From the NCBI GenBank assembly GCA_014155875.1, contig JACEFZ010004188.1:452001-516000 (forward strand): a stretch of DNA of 64,000 bases, read 5' to 3'. This DNA comes from Cepaea nemoralis. Taxonomy: Eukaryota; Mollusca; Gastropoda; Stylommatophora; Helicidae. Position numbers and translations under genes: made by a program. Positions 1 through 25,324 of the stretch are shown here, in pieces (position 1 is the first letter of the stretch; each line of letters starts with the position of its first letter). The notes below the pieces were generated by a model. The model did not search any database. It saw only the letters and a list, made by a program, of their open reading frames with translations, and had not been told where the DNA came from.

Positions 1-2522
1 TAACAAGAAAGCAAGCAGCTGACCATTTTGCGGACTCATTCGCACAAGATAACAATATCAAAATTAGTCCAGAGAAACAACAAGAGATTCGAGAGAAACG
101 GCAACATACAGGACAGAAGGAAATAGTACATAAGGTTCTGGAGGCACCCATCACAATCTGCGAACTGGAGCTAGCCATATCAAAACTGAAAATGAGAAAG
201 TCACCAGGAGCTGATGGTATCTCCAATGAAATGATCAGGAACCTAGGAACAGAGGCCAAAGCAAAGCTGTTGCAGATCTTCAATAACAGTTGGACCTTAG
301 GCAGTGTTCCACAAGCCTGGAGAGAAGCAATCATGATACCCCTCCTAAAATCAGGGAAAGATAGTTCCATTGCCTCTAGCTACAGACCAATTAGCCTCAC
401 CAGCTGTCTCTGCAAAACACTGGAGCGCATCATCAATCACAGACTGCAGTGGTACATTGAAAGTAAAAACATCCTTGTGCCACAGCAGGCTGGCTTTAGG
501 CAGTGCTACTCTACGGAAGATCAGACAACCTACCTCTCTCAAGAAATTGAGGATGCATTCCAAGAGAAGAAGCTGGTGCTTGCGGCATGGATAGATTTGA
601 AGAAAGCCTTTGACAAAGTCTGGAAAGAAGGTCTGATGAATAAACTGAGAAACTGCAAAGTCAATGGAAGAATGTACAAATGGGTGAAAGCATACTTGCA
701 CAACAGAAGAGCCCGAGTACAGATAGACGGACTAAAGAGCAAGAAAGTACTACTGCGTCACAGTGTTCCCCAGGGCGGAGTCTTGTCCCCACACTTTTTC
801 TAATCTTCATCAATGATCTCGTTGCTAATCTACTGCATGGAATTAAAGCGGCAATGTACGCCGATGACCTGGTTCTATGGAGCACAAATGAACATGCATC
901 AGTGGCCACCAGATTAGCTACAAAGAGCTGTAGACAAATTTGTTGCATGGGCAAATAGATGGTGTGTCAGCATAAACACTGACAAGTGCAGCACCACCCT
1001 ATTTACCCTCTCTCCAAAACAAAAGTACCAGATAAATGGAACACCCCTAAGAGAAGATAAAGAACCAACATACCTTGGGCATGGCAGGCTGACATGGAGA
1101 AAGCACATCAACAAAGCAGTAGCAAAAGCCAGAAGGAAAATAGCCATCCTGAGAAAGCTAAGTGGAACCACATGGGGAGCCAGTTGGAAAATACTTAGCA
1201 AAGTTTATCAACAGAGCATACGACCACACCTGGAATACGGGTCAACTGCATGGTGTTTGGCATCAAAAACCACACCACAAGAGCTGGACAAAGTGCAAAA
1301 TCAAGCACTTAGAGTCACCACAGGAGGGATGAGATCAACCCATATAGTGGAAATGGAGAAGATGGGGAGGACACAAGCACTGAGTGAGCGCAGAGATACG
1401 AAAACGCTAATACAAGCAGAAAAGTTCCTCAGCTTGCCAGGCCACCCTAAGAAGAACAGATTTGAAAACCTAGCTATGGGGTGGTTGAAAAGAAGTAGTT
1501 TTATCCACCAGGCCAAACGACTCTGCAGAGAAACCACCAATCTGCCCACAGTTGGTATCCCCCTAACAACTATTCCAGAGCGAACTCCATGGAAAGATGA
1601 GCATAGACTATCATTACAAATCCAGACAAAAGTGAGAGGAATATTTGACAAGGAAGAACAGAACAGTGTGCAGCGCAGAACAGCCACTCTCAGCTTCCTT
1701 GATGAAGAATACCCACAGGACCTCTGGATCCGAGTCTACACAGATGGGTCAGCACAAAATGCTGTTCGAAATGGAGGAGCCGGAGTGTACATAGAATACC
1801 CAAATAATACTAGGGACACAGCTAGAGTACCGACAGGAAAGTACTGCCATAACTACGATGCTGAAATTGAGGCAATCAAGATAGCAACAGAGAAATTACT
1901 AAATACCAGCAATGGTACACAACCTGTGGTGCTATTGACAGATGCAAAATCAGTACTCGAGGCGCTCCTGTCTGGGAAATTGCCAGTACTAAGGACACTA
2001 CTTTCTGAACTTAGCAGTCAGCATAAGGTCACCATACAGTGGATACCATCCCACTGTGGAGTACCCGGAAACGACAGAGCTGATCAATTGGCTAAGGAAG
2101 GAGCCAAAGAAGAACAGCCTGATGTGCCCGTTACATACCACCAAAAGAAAAGAATGATCAAATCAGTCAGAAAGCCACCAAAACCTGCTCAAGATGACTA
2201 CCACATTATGGATAGACCAGAACAAGTCATTATTCTGCGCCTCAGAACAGGGCACAATAGATTACGCAACCACATGTATACAAAATTCAAGATTGGTGAA
2301 ACAGCCATGTGCACATGTGGATTGGCGTCGCAGACAGCAGAGCACATACTCCAAGACTGCCCAAAATATAACATATCTAGGCAAACCTTCTGGCTTAGAG
2401 AGATGACTGTGGAAGATAAACTCTATGGACCGCTGTGTGAACTGAAAAAGACAGTTCAATTCATACAAGAGACAGCATTGCAGTTATAGACATATTTCAA
2501 GCGAACGAAAGAAGAAGAAAAC
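1..2522 (+). mobile_element. LINE family 1 (I-like, RT + RNase H), 5' end outside window
   Basis: A non-LTR retrotransposon copy entering from the left edge. It encodes a reverse transcriptase followed by RNase H, an order typical of I-superfamily LINEs (I, Nimb, Ingi and relatives); the exact clade is not settled. After the stop at 2489 there is a short A- and GAA-rich 3' end. A shorter second copy lies at about 36533-37150 and ends in the same sequence beginning caagcgaacgaaag. It sits upstream of the first visible ALDH4A1 exon, presumably in an intron, in sense orientation. Confidence 0.9.
3..2489 (+). pseudogene. LINE ORF2: reverse transcriptase + RNase H, two compensating frameshifts
   Basis: The frame is open from base 3. 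RT blocks appear in order: SPGADGIS, YRPISLTS, AAWIDLKKAFDKVW and SVPQGGVLSP. The frame then slips near 795, where FLIFINDLV and the catalytic YADD (YADDLVLW, about 857-880) are read, and returns near 920 for the thumb (DKCSTTLF, PTYLGH). RNase H follows with its acidic residues in YTDGSAQ (~1738), YDAEIEAI and LLTDAKSV, and the SHCGVPGNDRADQLAKEG segment. A C-terminal CTCG...AEHILQDCP motif looks like a small zinc-binding region. The two single-base slips make this copy inactive as it stands, yet little else has decayed, so it is fairly young. Confidence 0.88.
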
Positions 2523-2546
2523 CACATGGCATGGACTTTAAAAAGA

Positions 2547-2642
2547 CAAGAAGATATATAAATTTAATCTAATGGTCTAATGGCTTGTTTTGCACAAGAA
2601 GATATATAAATTTAATCTAATGGTCTAATGGCTTGTTTTGCA
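2547..2642 (+). repeat. 48-bp tandem duplication (two copies)
   Basis: 2547-2594 and 2595-2642 are identical 48-mers starting caagaagatatataaattta. They lie just past the LINE 3' end. Confidence 0.95.
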
Positions 2643-2877
2643 ATCTAAAATCTGGAAGGTTTGGCTGGTTATAAATTCTCTGTAAGACTGAGTCCCAAAC
2701 CCTTAAGTCCTGTGTGTTGGCATACAGATCAAATGAGCCCTGGAGGTATCTGCCTGCAACGGAGATCCTTTGTAAACAGAGTGCAATCTGCTGTCTTTAA
2801 AAGCAAGTTTTATTTACTCCTCCATACATAAGATTTTTAGAGTTGTTTTGGGAGGTAATATAATAACTGGGGGTATG

Positions 2878-3112
2878 GTGAACGGGTTATGAATGTAATC
2901 CCACATACTGCATTCAAAAATAGTTTTTGGCGAATTGGAAGCAGACTGCCTTATGCTTGTTTTCATACAGTAGTATGAATCCTGGTTTTTCAGAAAGCAC
3001 TGGCAAACTACTGAATGTAAACTTGCCAAGAAATCACAAACAGCCAAAAAATGCTGGGGTTGACTGCGACATCTTTGTAAAGGACATGTAACTGGAAAAA
3101 AAAAATACAAAA
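2878..3112 (+). mobile_element. SINE3 copy (tail part)
   Basis: It shares the signature run tcagaaagcactggcaaact ... accaagaaatcacaaacag ... ttgactgcgacatctttgtaaagga with the copies near 45590, 53035, 57070 and 37234 (+), and 23225, 46245, 49440 and 59905 (-). It stops about 40 bp before the splice acceptor of the first visible ALDH4A1 exon. Confidence 0.75.
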
Positions 3113-3148
3113 TACCATTTTTAATGGTTGTGTTCTTGTGTCCTATAG

Positions 3149-16674
<13,526 letters not shown>

Positions 16675-16799
16675 GAGTTGCAGCATTCAAACAAGCTATC
16701 CTTAGTCAGTGTTAAATTATGACATTTATCATTGCTTACTTTCTGAGCATCCATGGACTTGTCTGGTGTGCATCGAGGATAGTCCATTCAGAGTTAACT

Positions 16800-16990
16800 A
16801 GTAAGATGGCAGCTGTGGTATAATGGTGGCTAGCATACAGGCCTGGTGGTTATAAGTTCAGATTCACATTCAGGAGGGTTCAGGTTCACAGTTAAGTGGG
16901 TTCAGGTTCACGTTTAGGAAGATTTTTAACCAGTTGGTGTAACTGTTACGATGTTAGTCTGACAATGGCATGAATGTGGGCGGGCTAGGG
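16800..16990 (+). mobile_element. Possible tRNA-derived SINE head
   Basis: tggtataatgg fits the A-box consensus and a weak B-box-like aagttcagattc follows at tRNA spacing. There is no second copy in the window to confirm it. It lies just beyond the ALDH4A1 stop, perhaps in the 3' UTR. Confidence 0.3.
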
Positions 16991-17109
16991 TGTGATGTTA
17001 GCTCTTGATGTTAGCTATAGGTGGGAGAGACTGACCACCTGTCCCTCCATGCCCTCAATCCTGCACATACCCACAGCAGGTTCTTGCTACAGGACTCATT
17101 TTGTTCACT

Positions 17110-17930
17110 AGATGATGCTAGATTAGGTAAATGGGGGTTTCTGTCCGGGATTAAGTTTGTAGGGATTTCTGTTCAAGATTAAGTTTGTTCGGATTTCTGT
17201 CCAGGATTTGGGGATATCTGTCCAGGATTAAGTTTGTGGGGGGTTTCTGTCCAGGACTAAGTTGGGGGGGGTTCCTGTCCAGGATTAAGTTTGTGAGGAT
17301 GTAGTATAGGGATTTCTGTCCAGTATTAAGTTTGTGGGGATTTATGTCCAGGATTATGATTGTGAAGATGTAGTGTAGTGATTTCTGTCCAGGATTAAAT
17401 TTGTGGGGATGAAGCGTAGGGATTTATGTCCAGGATTAAGTTTGTGAGGATGTAGTGTAAGGATTTCTGTCTGGGATTAAGTATGTGAGGATGTATTGTA
17501 GGGATGTCTGTCCGTTCTTCTGTCCAGGTTTAAGTAAGACTTGTTTAGACAATGCTAGACTAAGTATGTGAGGATGTAGTGTTTTGGTTGAGGTAATTGA
17601 CTAGGATTAAGTAAGACTTAACCGGATGTAAAGTAAATGAGATTAAGTGTAGTGATTCCTGGCCATTTTTCTGGCCAGGATTAAGTAAATTTGAACCAGA
17701 TGATGGTAGATTCAGAAGATGTGGTGTGATGATTGTTAGTAATTTTTCCTGACCATGATTAAGTAAGACTTAACAGATAATGCTAGATTAAGTTAGTGAG
17801 GATGTTGTGGGATGTAATATAGTGATGGTTGGCCATTTTTCTTGACTGGGATTAAGTGAAACTTCACCAGGTGATGCAAGATTAAGTAAGTGAGGGTATT
17901 CAGGATGTAGTGTAGCGATTGCTGGGCAAT
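17110..17930 (+). repeat. Degenerate ~40-bp minisatellite
   Basis: More than a dozen uneven units of gatttctgtccaggattaag, then tttgtgaggatgtagtgta, with many indels. Older and less regular than the other arrays. Confidence 0.8.
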
Positions 17931-18038
17931 GTTAAATTAACTCTTAAAGTGTATGGGAGTTATTTTAATGCTTGGTGCAGGATTTTTCTTTCAATGTGAA
18001 TGTTCATAAAGTGTTAAACCCTTTCTACCCCAATGTAG

Positions 18039-18280
18039 CCGATGTGTACTACTCAATGTGTGTTATTATATCATTTATGTTTGGTATGAGCATACCAAAG
18101 AAATCTGGCTGGTTATTTTAACTGGCAACACAATGTATATTTCATACAGTTGTATACGCTGATGTGTACTACTCAACGTATGATGTGTTATATCATTTAT
18201 ATTTGATCTGAGCATGCTAAAGATATCTGGCTAGTTATTTTAACTGGCAACACAATGTATTTTTAATGCGGTTGTATGTA
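18039..18280 (+). repeat. 120-bp tandem duplication
   Basis: gatgtgtactactcaa starts at 18041 and again at 18161. The two units are about 85-90% alike by eye. Confidence 0.9.
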
Positions 18281-18339
18281 TGTTGCCTCTTTGAAAGTTT
18301 TCTCAGCTGTGGCCATTTCCAGGAGATACCGGGTAAAAT

Positions 18340-18715
18340 TTCAGCATAGTGCGAGGAAATGCATCCTAAAGACTTAACTGTCATGGCATCGCAGACCAGG
18401 CCCTAAACCTTGGTGGGCAAGTGGTCCAGGATCAACGCTCCAACAGGCGGACAGTAAGATCATTGCTTTGCTGATCTGGCAGCTTCTGCAGCTTGTCTTA
18501 TTCCTGATTTATTGGTGTTATCTTTCCCCTGGAGTAAACTAGGCAGGCCGAGAGAGGAATCATGCAGATTTGGCAACTAATTGTCTCTACTATTCAGCCC
18601 AGGCTTTGTGCTATGGAGAGCTATAACTTGTCCCTGGTCCCCACTATGAGGTGCAATTATTCTGCCTATTTTGAAGCAGAATATAGCAAACTATTGGCCA
18701 GGTACCAGTGCATTG
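18340..18715 (+). repeat. R520 interspersed repeat copy (partial)
   Basis: Shares ccctaaaccttggtgggcaa, ggcagcttctgcagcttgtc, tggagtaaactaggca and agcaaactattggc with the copies at 9246 and 12815. Confidence 0.75.
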
Positions 18716-18994
18716 GTCGATCTTGGAGGTGATTAGATAATGGTGCAATTGGATTTTTATATTTAGGGGAACCAATCACAGTGCATTAGAGGGAAAGTCA
18801 TAAGTTATCAGTTATACCAGAGTTTGAATCTCATTTTGAGAGTGATATCTGCACGATTTTCAAGGTCATGTTAAAGTGATGTCCATATGTTGTTTTTAAT
18901 GTTGCAAAATTATGTGCTGGTCAATCCTGGTTAGGGGGATGTGATAGGGTTTGCTTGTCTTTCTGGCAGTCTTGTGTTTGATTCTGTCTTTCTT

Positions 18995-19101
18995 TCTTTT
19001 CCTTCCTTCCTTCCTTCCTTCCTTCCTCCCTCCCTCCCTCCTTCCTTCCTTCCTTCTCCTCTTCCTCTATTTACTTCAGCGAAGTGTTGGGGGGGGGGGG
19101 G
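18995..19101 (+). repeat. (TTCC)n/(TCCC)n tract and a G run
   Basis: A pyrimidine tetranucleotide array at about 19001-19060 and a G homopolymer around 19089-19101. Confidence 0.95.
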
Positions 19102-19371
19102 ATGTAAATACCTTTTATGCACTCTTTATAATGATCTTTGTTAGTTGGTATTCAGTTTTTGATACCATCACCCTATCTGTTACGTGGTCTTCCTCTTACT
19201 CTGTATCCATTATATTTCTTCAATATAGCTCTTTGTGGCAGATGGTACAAGGGCATTTTTGTGGCATGACAAAACCATTTAATCTGTTATTATTTAATTA
19301 ACTGCATGGCTAGTTTCAGATCTAATTGACTTCTGATTTCCTATTGAAGCTAATTTTAGCAATTAATCTGG

Positions 19372-19500
19372 GCTCCTGAGTCAACCGAGCCTAAAACGGG
19401 TACCAGAACATGCCCTGGCAAGTAAAGACGGCCGGCCTGATATTAATGACATCACCCGTCAAGTACGGATAGGTCTATACTAATATGGGGCTAGCTTCAT
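19372..19500 (+). mobile_element. SINE2 copy (3' part)
   Basis: Has cctgagtcaaccgagcctaa, taccagaacatgccctggca and agtaaagacggcc, as in the other SINE2 copies. Confidence 0.65.
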
Positions 19501-19605
19501 TAGCTTAACTTGCCTCAAGACATGTACAAGGGGCCTCTACTCTGTTTTATGTTTTCACTTACCTCCCCTGTAAAATGTAATTATTTTTGTTTTTGTTTGC
19601 TGGCT

Positions 19606-19870
19606 TTGAACCCAAACATAGACCTTAGACATGCTACTACTTCTAGTGCACTAGATTGATTTTTGTGTCCGGATTAGCTTTCCCTATCATTCTATCATGT
19701 GAACTCACTCCGACTTCGAGCTACAGGTAGTTTACATCTCCAAGCCAAAGATGAGAAATAAAAGTTGTAGTCCACCTGACCAGTGTAGGGGTTGAACCTG
19801 CTACCTAGCCATCAGCACACCGGAAGTTTAAGAGTGAGCACTCATATCCATTCGACCATGCTGACCTTCT
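19606..19870 (-). mobile_element. SINE1 copy
   Basis: Inverted: tttgaacccaaacatagacc at its end, B box as ggttgaacctgctacc, A box region ccattcgaccatgctgacc at the head. Confidence 0.82.
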
Positions 19871-20039
19871 ATCATGCTTTTTACATTGTCTGTGACCTCC
19901 AGTTGTGTTTACTGACCTCTTCTGTGAAATGTTTTGTTGTCTCTGAGGTCAGGGCCAGGCATATGTTTGTAAACCTCCCTCCCGGTGTCTCCAAGGGTCC
20001 AATCTGCTCAACCAAGTTGTTTATCTATTATTATTATTA

Positions 20040-20215
20040 TCAGTTCTTATGTCTACGGTCACACACCAATGCGATCACTGCCAGGAAGGGACGCAATGGC
20101 AAACCACCTTCTTTACAGATGCTTGGAAAACTGTAGCAGTCTTAGACATTGTGGAGGAAGGCATAGGGAAACAGCTGTGCACAGGCAAGCCACTGGATGA
20201 TGATGATGATTTGTT
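20040..20215 (+). mobile_element. RTE 5'-UTR-like fragment
   Basis: ctacggtcacacaccaatgc...ctgccaggaagggacgcaat...caccttctttacagatgc mirrors 60920-60990 in the leader of the intact RTE. It ends in (GAT)n. Confidence 0.55.
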
Positions 20216-20269
20216 TTGTTGTTGCTTAGATCCCTTCTTTGCTAGTTTGTCTGCTTAGTTATTTCCAGG

Positions 20270-20503
20270 TGCATATGAATGACCAAACACCAAAATTCGT
20301 GGCGCACATCATTACGCGGGGATGTAGTCACTTGGGAAGCAACCAGGACTGCAAGAGCTGTGAAGAAAAGGCTGGAAAGAAAAACCACTGTAGGAGATCC
20401 TCCTCCTGGAACATCAAGCATTCTTTGCCCATATTGTCATAGAACATTTCGAGCCAAAATAGGCCTTATCAGCTATCTTAGAACTCACGGCTGCAAACTT
20501 TAG
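20270..20503 (+). mobile_element. LINE C-terminal fragment with C2H2 zinc finger
   Basis: Encodes ARAVKKRLERK...CPYCHRTFRAKIGLISYLRT HGCKL and a stop. The CxxC...H...C-terminal finger matches the LINE at 52515-53000 (-), which ends FTCTHCERTFTARIGLISHI. Confidence 0.7.
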
Positions 20504-20519
20504 ACCCCACTGGATGAAA

Positions 20520-20640
20520 TGAATGGTCATCATCATTCTTGATGGACAATGGTCAATAATATTCTTGATGGACAATGGTCATCATCATTCTTGATGGACT
20601 ATGGTCATTATCATTCTTGATAGAAAACACCATGAATGAC
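20520..20640 (+). repeat. ~32-bp minisatellite
   Basis: Four units of atggtcatcatcattcttga plus tggacta. Confidence 0.9.
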
Positions 20641-20699
20641 CACAGGTCCACTTCCACGTGGTCATGGGGTTGAATACGTGTCCAGATGGATTTTATAAA

Positions 20700-20851
20700 T
20701 TGATCGAAGCTTCCAGACCAGCCCAGCCACAATTGGGTACCAGGAAATGTCTGGGAAATAAAGGCAGCTTGGCATGTTTACTTACCACATCACCCTGCTG
20801 AGTCCATCCATCCATCCATCTATCCATCCATCCATCCATCCATCCATCCAT
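20700..20851 (+). mobile_element. SINE2 copy ending in (CCAT)n
   Basis: cccagccacaattgggtacc, aggaaatgtctgggaaataa and aggcagc match SINE2. A (CCAT)n run follows at about 20802-20851. Confidence 0.65.
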
Positions 20852-20889
20852 TCTGTTTGGGGGGGAAAAAAAGAAACTGTTCACCTTGT

Positions 20890-21360
20890 TCAACTAGCCT
20901 CAGTGGCGTTGGTTATAATTGTGGTGGTTCCTAGTGCAGTATAAGTTGTCTTGGTCTTTTGAATTCCCCAATCGGCCTATAAATATATGAGACCAGTACT
21001 CTGTGCCTAATATGTTTTAAGGCATGTAACAATGGCTGTGTACATGTTACTTAATTTACGAATCCGCCTGATCGGAATCTCAATTTTGTGTTTCTGTTCG
21101 AACTATAATGTGATGTGTTGCATTAATGAATTGACATTGAACTCAATCAAATACCTCCTGTAATCAGAATGCACAAATCAGATTTATTGCCCTCATAAAG
21201 TAGGCAGATGTGGTTTTATTTTATTGTATTCTTGTTCTCATTTTACAAGTACCATGCCTGTTAGTGGAAGTGATCATGTTGCCTTTTCAACACATGTGGC
21301 TAAACGTCGTGGCCAGTATCTTTCTCTGACTAAAGTATACCTGTACATGGCCAGGTGTCG
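20890..21360. other. No recognised feature
   Basis: AT-rich intergenic sequence; I saw no ORF with family similarity, no terminal repeats and no copy elsewhere in the window. Confidence 0.5.
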
Positions 21361-21389
21361 ATGATTATTTCCACCTTCAGTAAGATTAT

Positions 21390-21605
21390 ATCCCTTTAGA
21401 GGATTATTATTCTGAAACCTGAGGAAGATTATCTCCACTTAGAAGATGATTCTTCCCCATCTTTGGATGATTATTCCTAAACTTGAGGATGGTTATCTCC
21501 ACCCTGAGGATGATTATCTCCACCTTGTGAATGATTGTCTTCACCCTCCACCTTGTGGATGGTTATCTCCACCTTGTGGATGATCATCTCCACTTTTAGG
21601 ATGAT
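21390..21605 (+). repeat. ~27-bp minisatellite
   Basis: Units of ggatgattatctccaccttg with variation; about seven units. Confidence 0.88.
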
Positions 21606-21639
21606 TACACTATATAATACACATATTTCATGTGAATTT

Positions 21640-22235
21640 GGTAAATCATGGTTGTAGATGATTCATCTAAAAGTTTGGTTAAAATTCTTACTAGAATTGA
21701 AGTTTGTGAATCAACATGTTTGAAGAGTGTTTATCTGAAAGTTCTTTTAAATTTCTAACTAAATTAGAATTTTGTGATTGAAAATGTTTGTAGAGTGTTT
21801 ATCTGTAAGGTCTTTTAAAATTATCACTGGTTTTTAGTTTTGTGAGTCAAAATGTCCGTAGAACGGTAATAAGAAGTTATCTAAGAATTCTTACTGGATT
21901 TGAGTTTAGTGAATCAAAATGTTTATTGATGGTTCATCTAAAAGTTCTTTTAATGTTCTTACTAAGTTAAAATTTTTGTAAATCAGAATGTTCATAGTGT
22001 TTTCATGTGAATGTTCTTTTAAAATTATTTCTGAGTTTTATGAATCAGAATGTTTGTAGGGTTTCAGATGAAAGTTTATGTTTTACAAATTTTACTATAT
22101 TTGAATTTTTGGAATCAAAATATCTGTGGGGTTTACATCTAAAAGTTCTTTTAAAATTCTTATTGTATTTGAATTTTGTGAATCAAAATTTTTCCTAACC
22201 TTGTATTCAGCTAAAAGTTGTTTTTCATGTTATTG
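21640..22235 (+). repeat. ~78-bp minisatellite, seven to eight units
   Basis: Each unit has gaatcaaaatgtttgtag, ggtttatctaaaagttcttt and taaaattcttactaaatt-like segments. Quite diverged. Confidence 0.85.
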
Positions 22236-22329
22236 CATGAGTCAAACTGTTGACGTGCGGACGTCAAACTGATAACAGCTTAAAAAAACTTCAGTAGTTT
22301 AAACTATCAATTGCAGTGAGAAAATAATT

Positions 22330-22730
22330 CAAATGCTGTTTGCAACCTATCCTGTTGTATGCATGTGAATCATGGACAATAAGCAGACAAGCTAAGAAAC
22401 ATCTAGCAGCAATGGAGATATGGTTTCAGAGGAAAATGTCAAGAATGCCTTGAAAGGGACTGAAAAACCAGCGAGACAGTCTTTCAGGAATTAAATGAAA
22501 AGGGAATATTGATTAGAGAAATAACATTTTGTGAAGATTTTTTGGGGAGTATGATAAGGAGACATAAACTTTAAAACTTTGTGACAACTGGTGAGTGTGA
22601 TGAGCAAAGAGCAAGAGGTAGACAAAGAGATAAATGCCTGGATGACTTGACCACATGGCATGACTGGGACATGAACATCGATCTGATACAAGACTTTGGT
22701 GATCATGTCAGATGGCATGGCACATGGTGA
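22330..22730 (+). mobile_element. RTE 3' fragment
   Basis: Aligns to the last ~430 bp of the intact RTE: LYACESWTISRQAKKHLAAM, FQRKMSRMP, then ...RCLDDLTTWHD and the terminal ggcatggcacatgg(tgatgataatga). Many stops and indels. Confidence 0.8.
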
Positions 22731-22734
22731 TGAT

Positions 22735-23220
22735 AATGAGTTTAGAGCAGTTGGTGACCCGGTGAATAGATAGTTTGGCAAGCTGTCAGATTTCAAGACT
22801 TGGGTTCAAGTCCTCGGGAGGGCATTTGATAGTTCAAAACCACAGACACACCACCAGGGACTGCCCAGCTGACAGAGGTCTGCAGTGGCAGAGGACCCAG
22901 AGCTGATGCAGACATTTTGATTTCATTGTCAAACAATAAGTAGGTTTGAACCAGACACGGTACACAATTAAATAAACAAGTATTATAAAGTAAATTTCCG
23001 TTCACTAAAAATTGAAATTGTGAGAGATATCATGAAACAAAGCAAATAACATGATGACCTTAGTATGGTGATATATCATCCTTCTATTCATTTGGGAGGT
23101 CATATGTATGATATATTATCCTTCCACGCTGAATCAGATAATTTAGTTGTTCTTCATATTTCTGATGCTATAAAGATTTACTGATTGGATATTCCAAGTC
23201 TGGTCCTCAAGTTAGTGGCA
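22735..23220. other. No recognised feature
   Basis: Intergenic sequence without visible similarity to the repeat families described here. Confidence 0.4.
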
Positions 23221-23224
23221 TGCC

Positions 23225-23475
23225 CTGTACAGGATGTCGCTGTCAACCCCAGTATTTATTGGCTGTTTGTGATTGACTAGTCAATGTCAGTTCAGTAGTT
23301 TGCCATTGCTTTCTGAATGGCCAACACCTTATAATGTTAAAATCAACGCAAAGCGATCTGCTTCCAAATCGCCCGCAGCTGTCAAACCCTCGACTCGGTG
23401 TGTTGGGGAAGTATGACATTGCATGTCTGGCTATGATTTAAGCCCAAACACCGGTTAAGTTTGGTACTTGGGCGT
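23225..23475 (-). mobile_element. SINE3 copy
   Basis: Inverted: tcaaccccagtatttattgg, ctgtttgtgatt, tagtttgccattgctttctga, cgcaaagcgatctgcttcc. Confidence 0.75.
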
Positions 23476-23604
23476 CGATATTACCGGAGTTATGAAATAC
23501 TGCCTGGCATGAAAATGTGAATAATATGTATATTGATATTACTGCGGTATTTACACTGTTTCATATATGCTTGGTTTTAAAGTTTTCATCTACATCTTTG
23601 TTTT

Positions 23605-23775
23605 TGATGGCGTCATGGCATGATACCAAAATATGTTATCTTTGTTTTTGGCGGAATCATGTCATGATACCAACATATTTTATGTTTGTTTTTGGTGGAA
23701 TCATGTAAGGATACCAACAGATTTTATGATTTTTTTGTGTGGTGGAATCATGTCAGGATACCAACATATATTATG
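23605..23775 (+). repeat. ~48-bp minisatellite, about 3.5 units
   Basis: Units: ggtggaatcatgtcaggata, ccaacatattttatgtttg. Confidence 0.92.
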
Positions 23776-24059
23776 TTTATGTGTTTGTTACTTTGTGTCA
23801 AATACTCTCATGCAAAAGATCTGAAGTGTTTTTTGTTTGTTTGTTTTGGATATTGTTTGTTCCGGCCTATTTAATTTTCTTTAAAACTTTTATGTTTTAA
23901 TATAACCATGTACTAAGTTTGCCTCATAGTGTGAAGCGTTCATTTTTTTTTCTGTTGTGTGTTTATAATGTAAACAACCTTGTATTGGGGATTGTTTCGT
24001 ATATGTGATTTGATCCATATTTTAAGAAATCTCATGTTATGTGATATGTACGTGTATAG

Positions 24060-24300
24060 AAGGAGACACAAGGTGCAGTGGCCAGCATGGTTGCCTACCT
24101 GTTTTGTAGTCATGTGTTCGAATCCTCCTTGTGGTGGAGATGTTTGCATTGACCTGAGTTCCCAGGTCGACACAGCCTAAAAATGGTTACCAGGATATTT
24201 TCTGGGAAATAAAATTGGTTAGTGTAATATTAACCACGGCACTCGTTGAGTGTAGGCTGATCTACAAATATGGATTTAGCACCATATACCACATTTGTCT
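24060..24300 (+). mobile_element. SINE2 copy (longest, with tRNA-like head)
   Basis: Head: agtggccagcatggttgcct and B box tgttcgaatcctcc. Body: gagttcccaggtcgacacag, cctaaaaatggttaccagga, tattttctgggaaataaaat, gcactcgttgagtg, ggatttagcaccatata. Confidence 0.8.
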
Positions 24301-24479
24301 CTTAGTGTGAAGTGTTCATTGCTTTTTTCTGTTGTGTGTATGCAGATTTATGTGTTTCATATACAGAATGAAAAATCAAAATGGAAAATAAAGGACATAA
24401 TTCTTATATTGTAGCAGATTTCAAACTCTTGTTTTATTTGTTGTTACTTTTAAAAACATTGATGATGATAATCTGAGAA

Positions 24480-25275
24480 TAATAAAGAGCATGTACTGGC
24501 AACAATGACAAAATGACTGGCAACAAAAACCAATGATCAAGTCCTACAAAAAACAAATGAAAAGCGTAAACTATTAGAGAAATTACACGTAGACCAGTGT
24601 TTCCCAACCTTTTTTGTGCCATGCCCCACTTAAGCCTTTCTAAAATTCATATTGCCCCCCCCCCCCCCCCCCCCCCCCCCCTCAACATATACATTATGTT
24701 TAATATTCAAAAATTGAAATGTTCACTAAAGAAACTTGAATGATAGGTTTTAGGAAGAAATCACTAGGTAATTATTGAGCAAACACAGTAAGTAAATTTT
24801 CAAAACATATAATGGAGAACTGAAATTCAAGTACAAAATAATTTTAATGAAAGATTTTTCTATATTATTTTAATTATTAGTAATTATTTATTATTTAAAT
24901 TTAGTGAGATCATTGCGCTTGATGCTTGCTGCAAAGAGATGTTATGTCAGGTTCCAATTTAGTTAACTTCAGTCTCAAGTCTCCCCGTTTTGTTATATTC
25001 AGCCGATTTCTTCCATTTTCGAATTGCCCCCCCTTAACAGTCAAATTGCCCCCCTGTGGGGCATGGGCCCCACGTTGGGAAACACTGACGTAGACAGTCG
25101 CAGTGTTTTGGTCAGATTATGAGAATAAATAAATTGGAGAACTTGGTGATAACTGGCAAGATAGAGGGGAAGAGAAAAAAAGGGAAGTCAGAGAAGTAAA
25201 TATCTGGATGACTTGGCCACATGGCAAGGTCGGGGCAAGAACACGGAGCTGATCCACGACTCTGGTGATTGTGTG
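24480..25275 (+). mobile_element. RTE 3' fragment split by a hAT MITE
   Basis: 24480-24594 and 25096-25275 together match about 310 bp of the RTE 3' coding end: NDQVLQ, KRKLLEKL on the left, then DLATWQGRGKNTELIHDSGD on the right. The gap is the 493-bp element at 24595-25087. Confidence 0.85.
24595..25087. mobile_element. 493-bp hAT-type MITE with exact 8-bp target duplication
   Basis: The ends are perfect 14-bp inverted repeats, cagtgtttcccaac and gttgggaaacactg, a hAT-style terminus. Both sides carry acgtagac (24587-24594 and 25088-25095), the 8-bp duplication expected of hAT. The uninterrupted target, attagacgtagacagtcaaa, can be read in the intact RTE at about 63744. Inside are a C homopolymer (~24654-24680) and AT-rich sequence; there is no transposase. 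Confidence 0.95.
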
Positions 25276-25324
25276 AGATGATGGAACAAGACAGCAAACA
25301 ACAAGCTGAACATTCCTTGGATAG

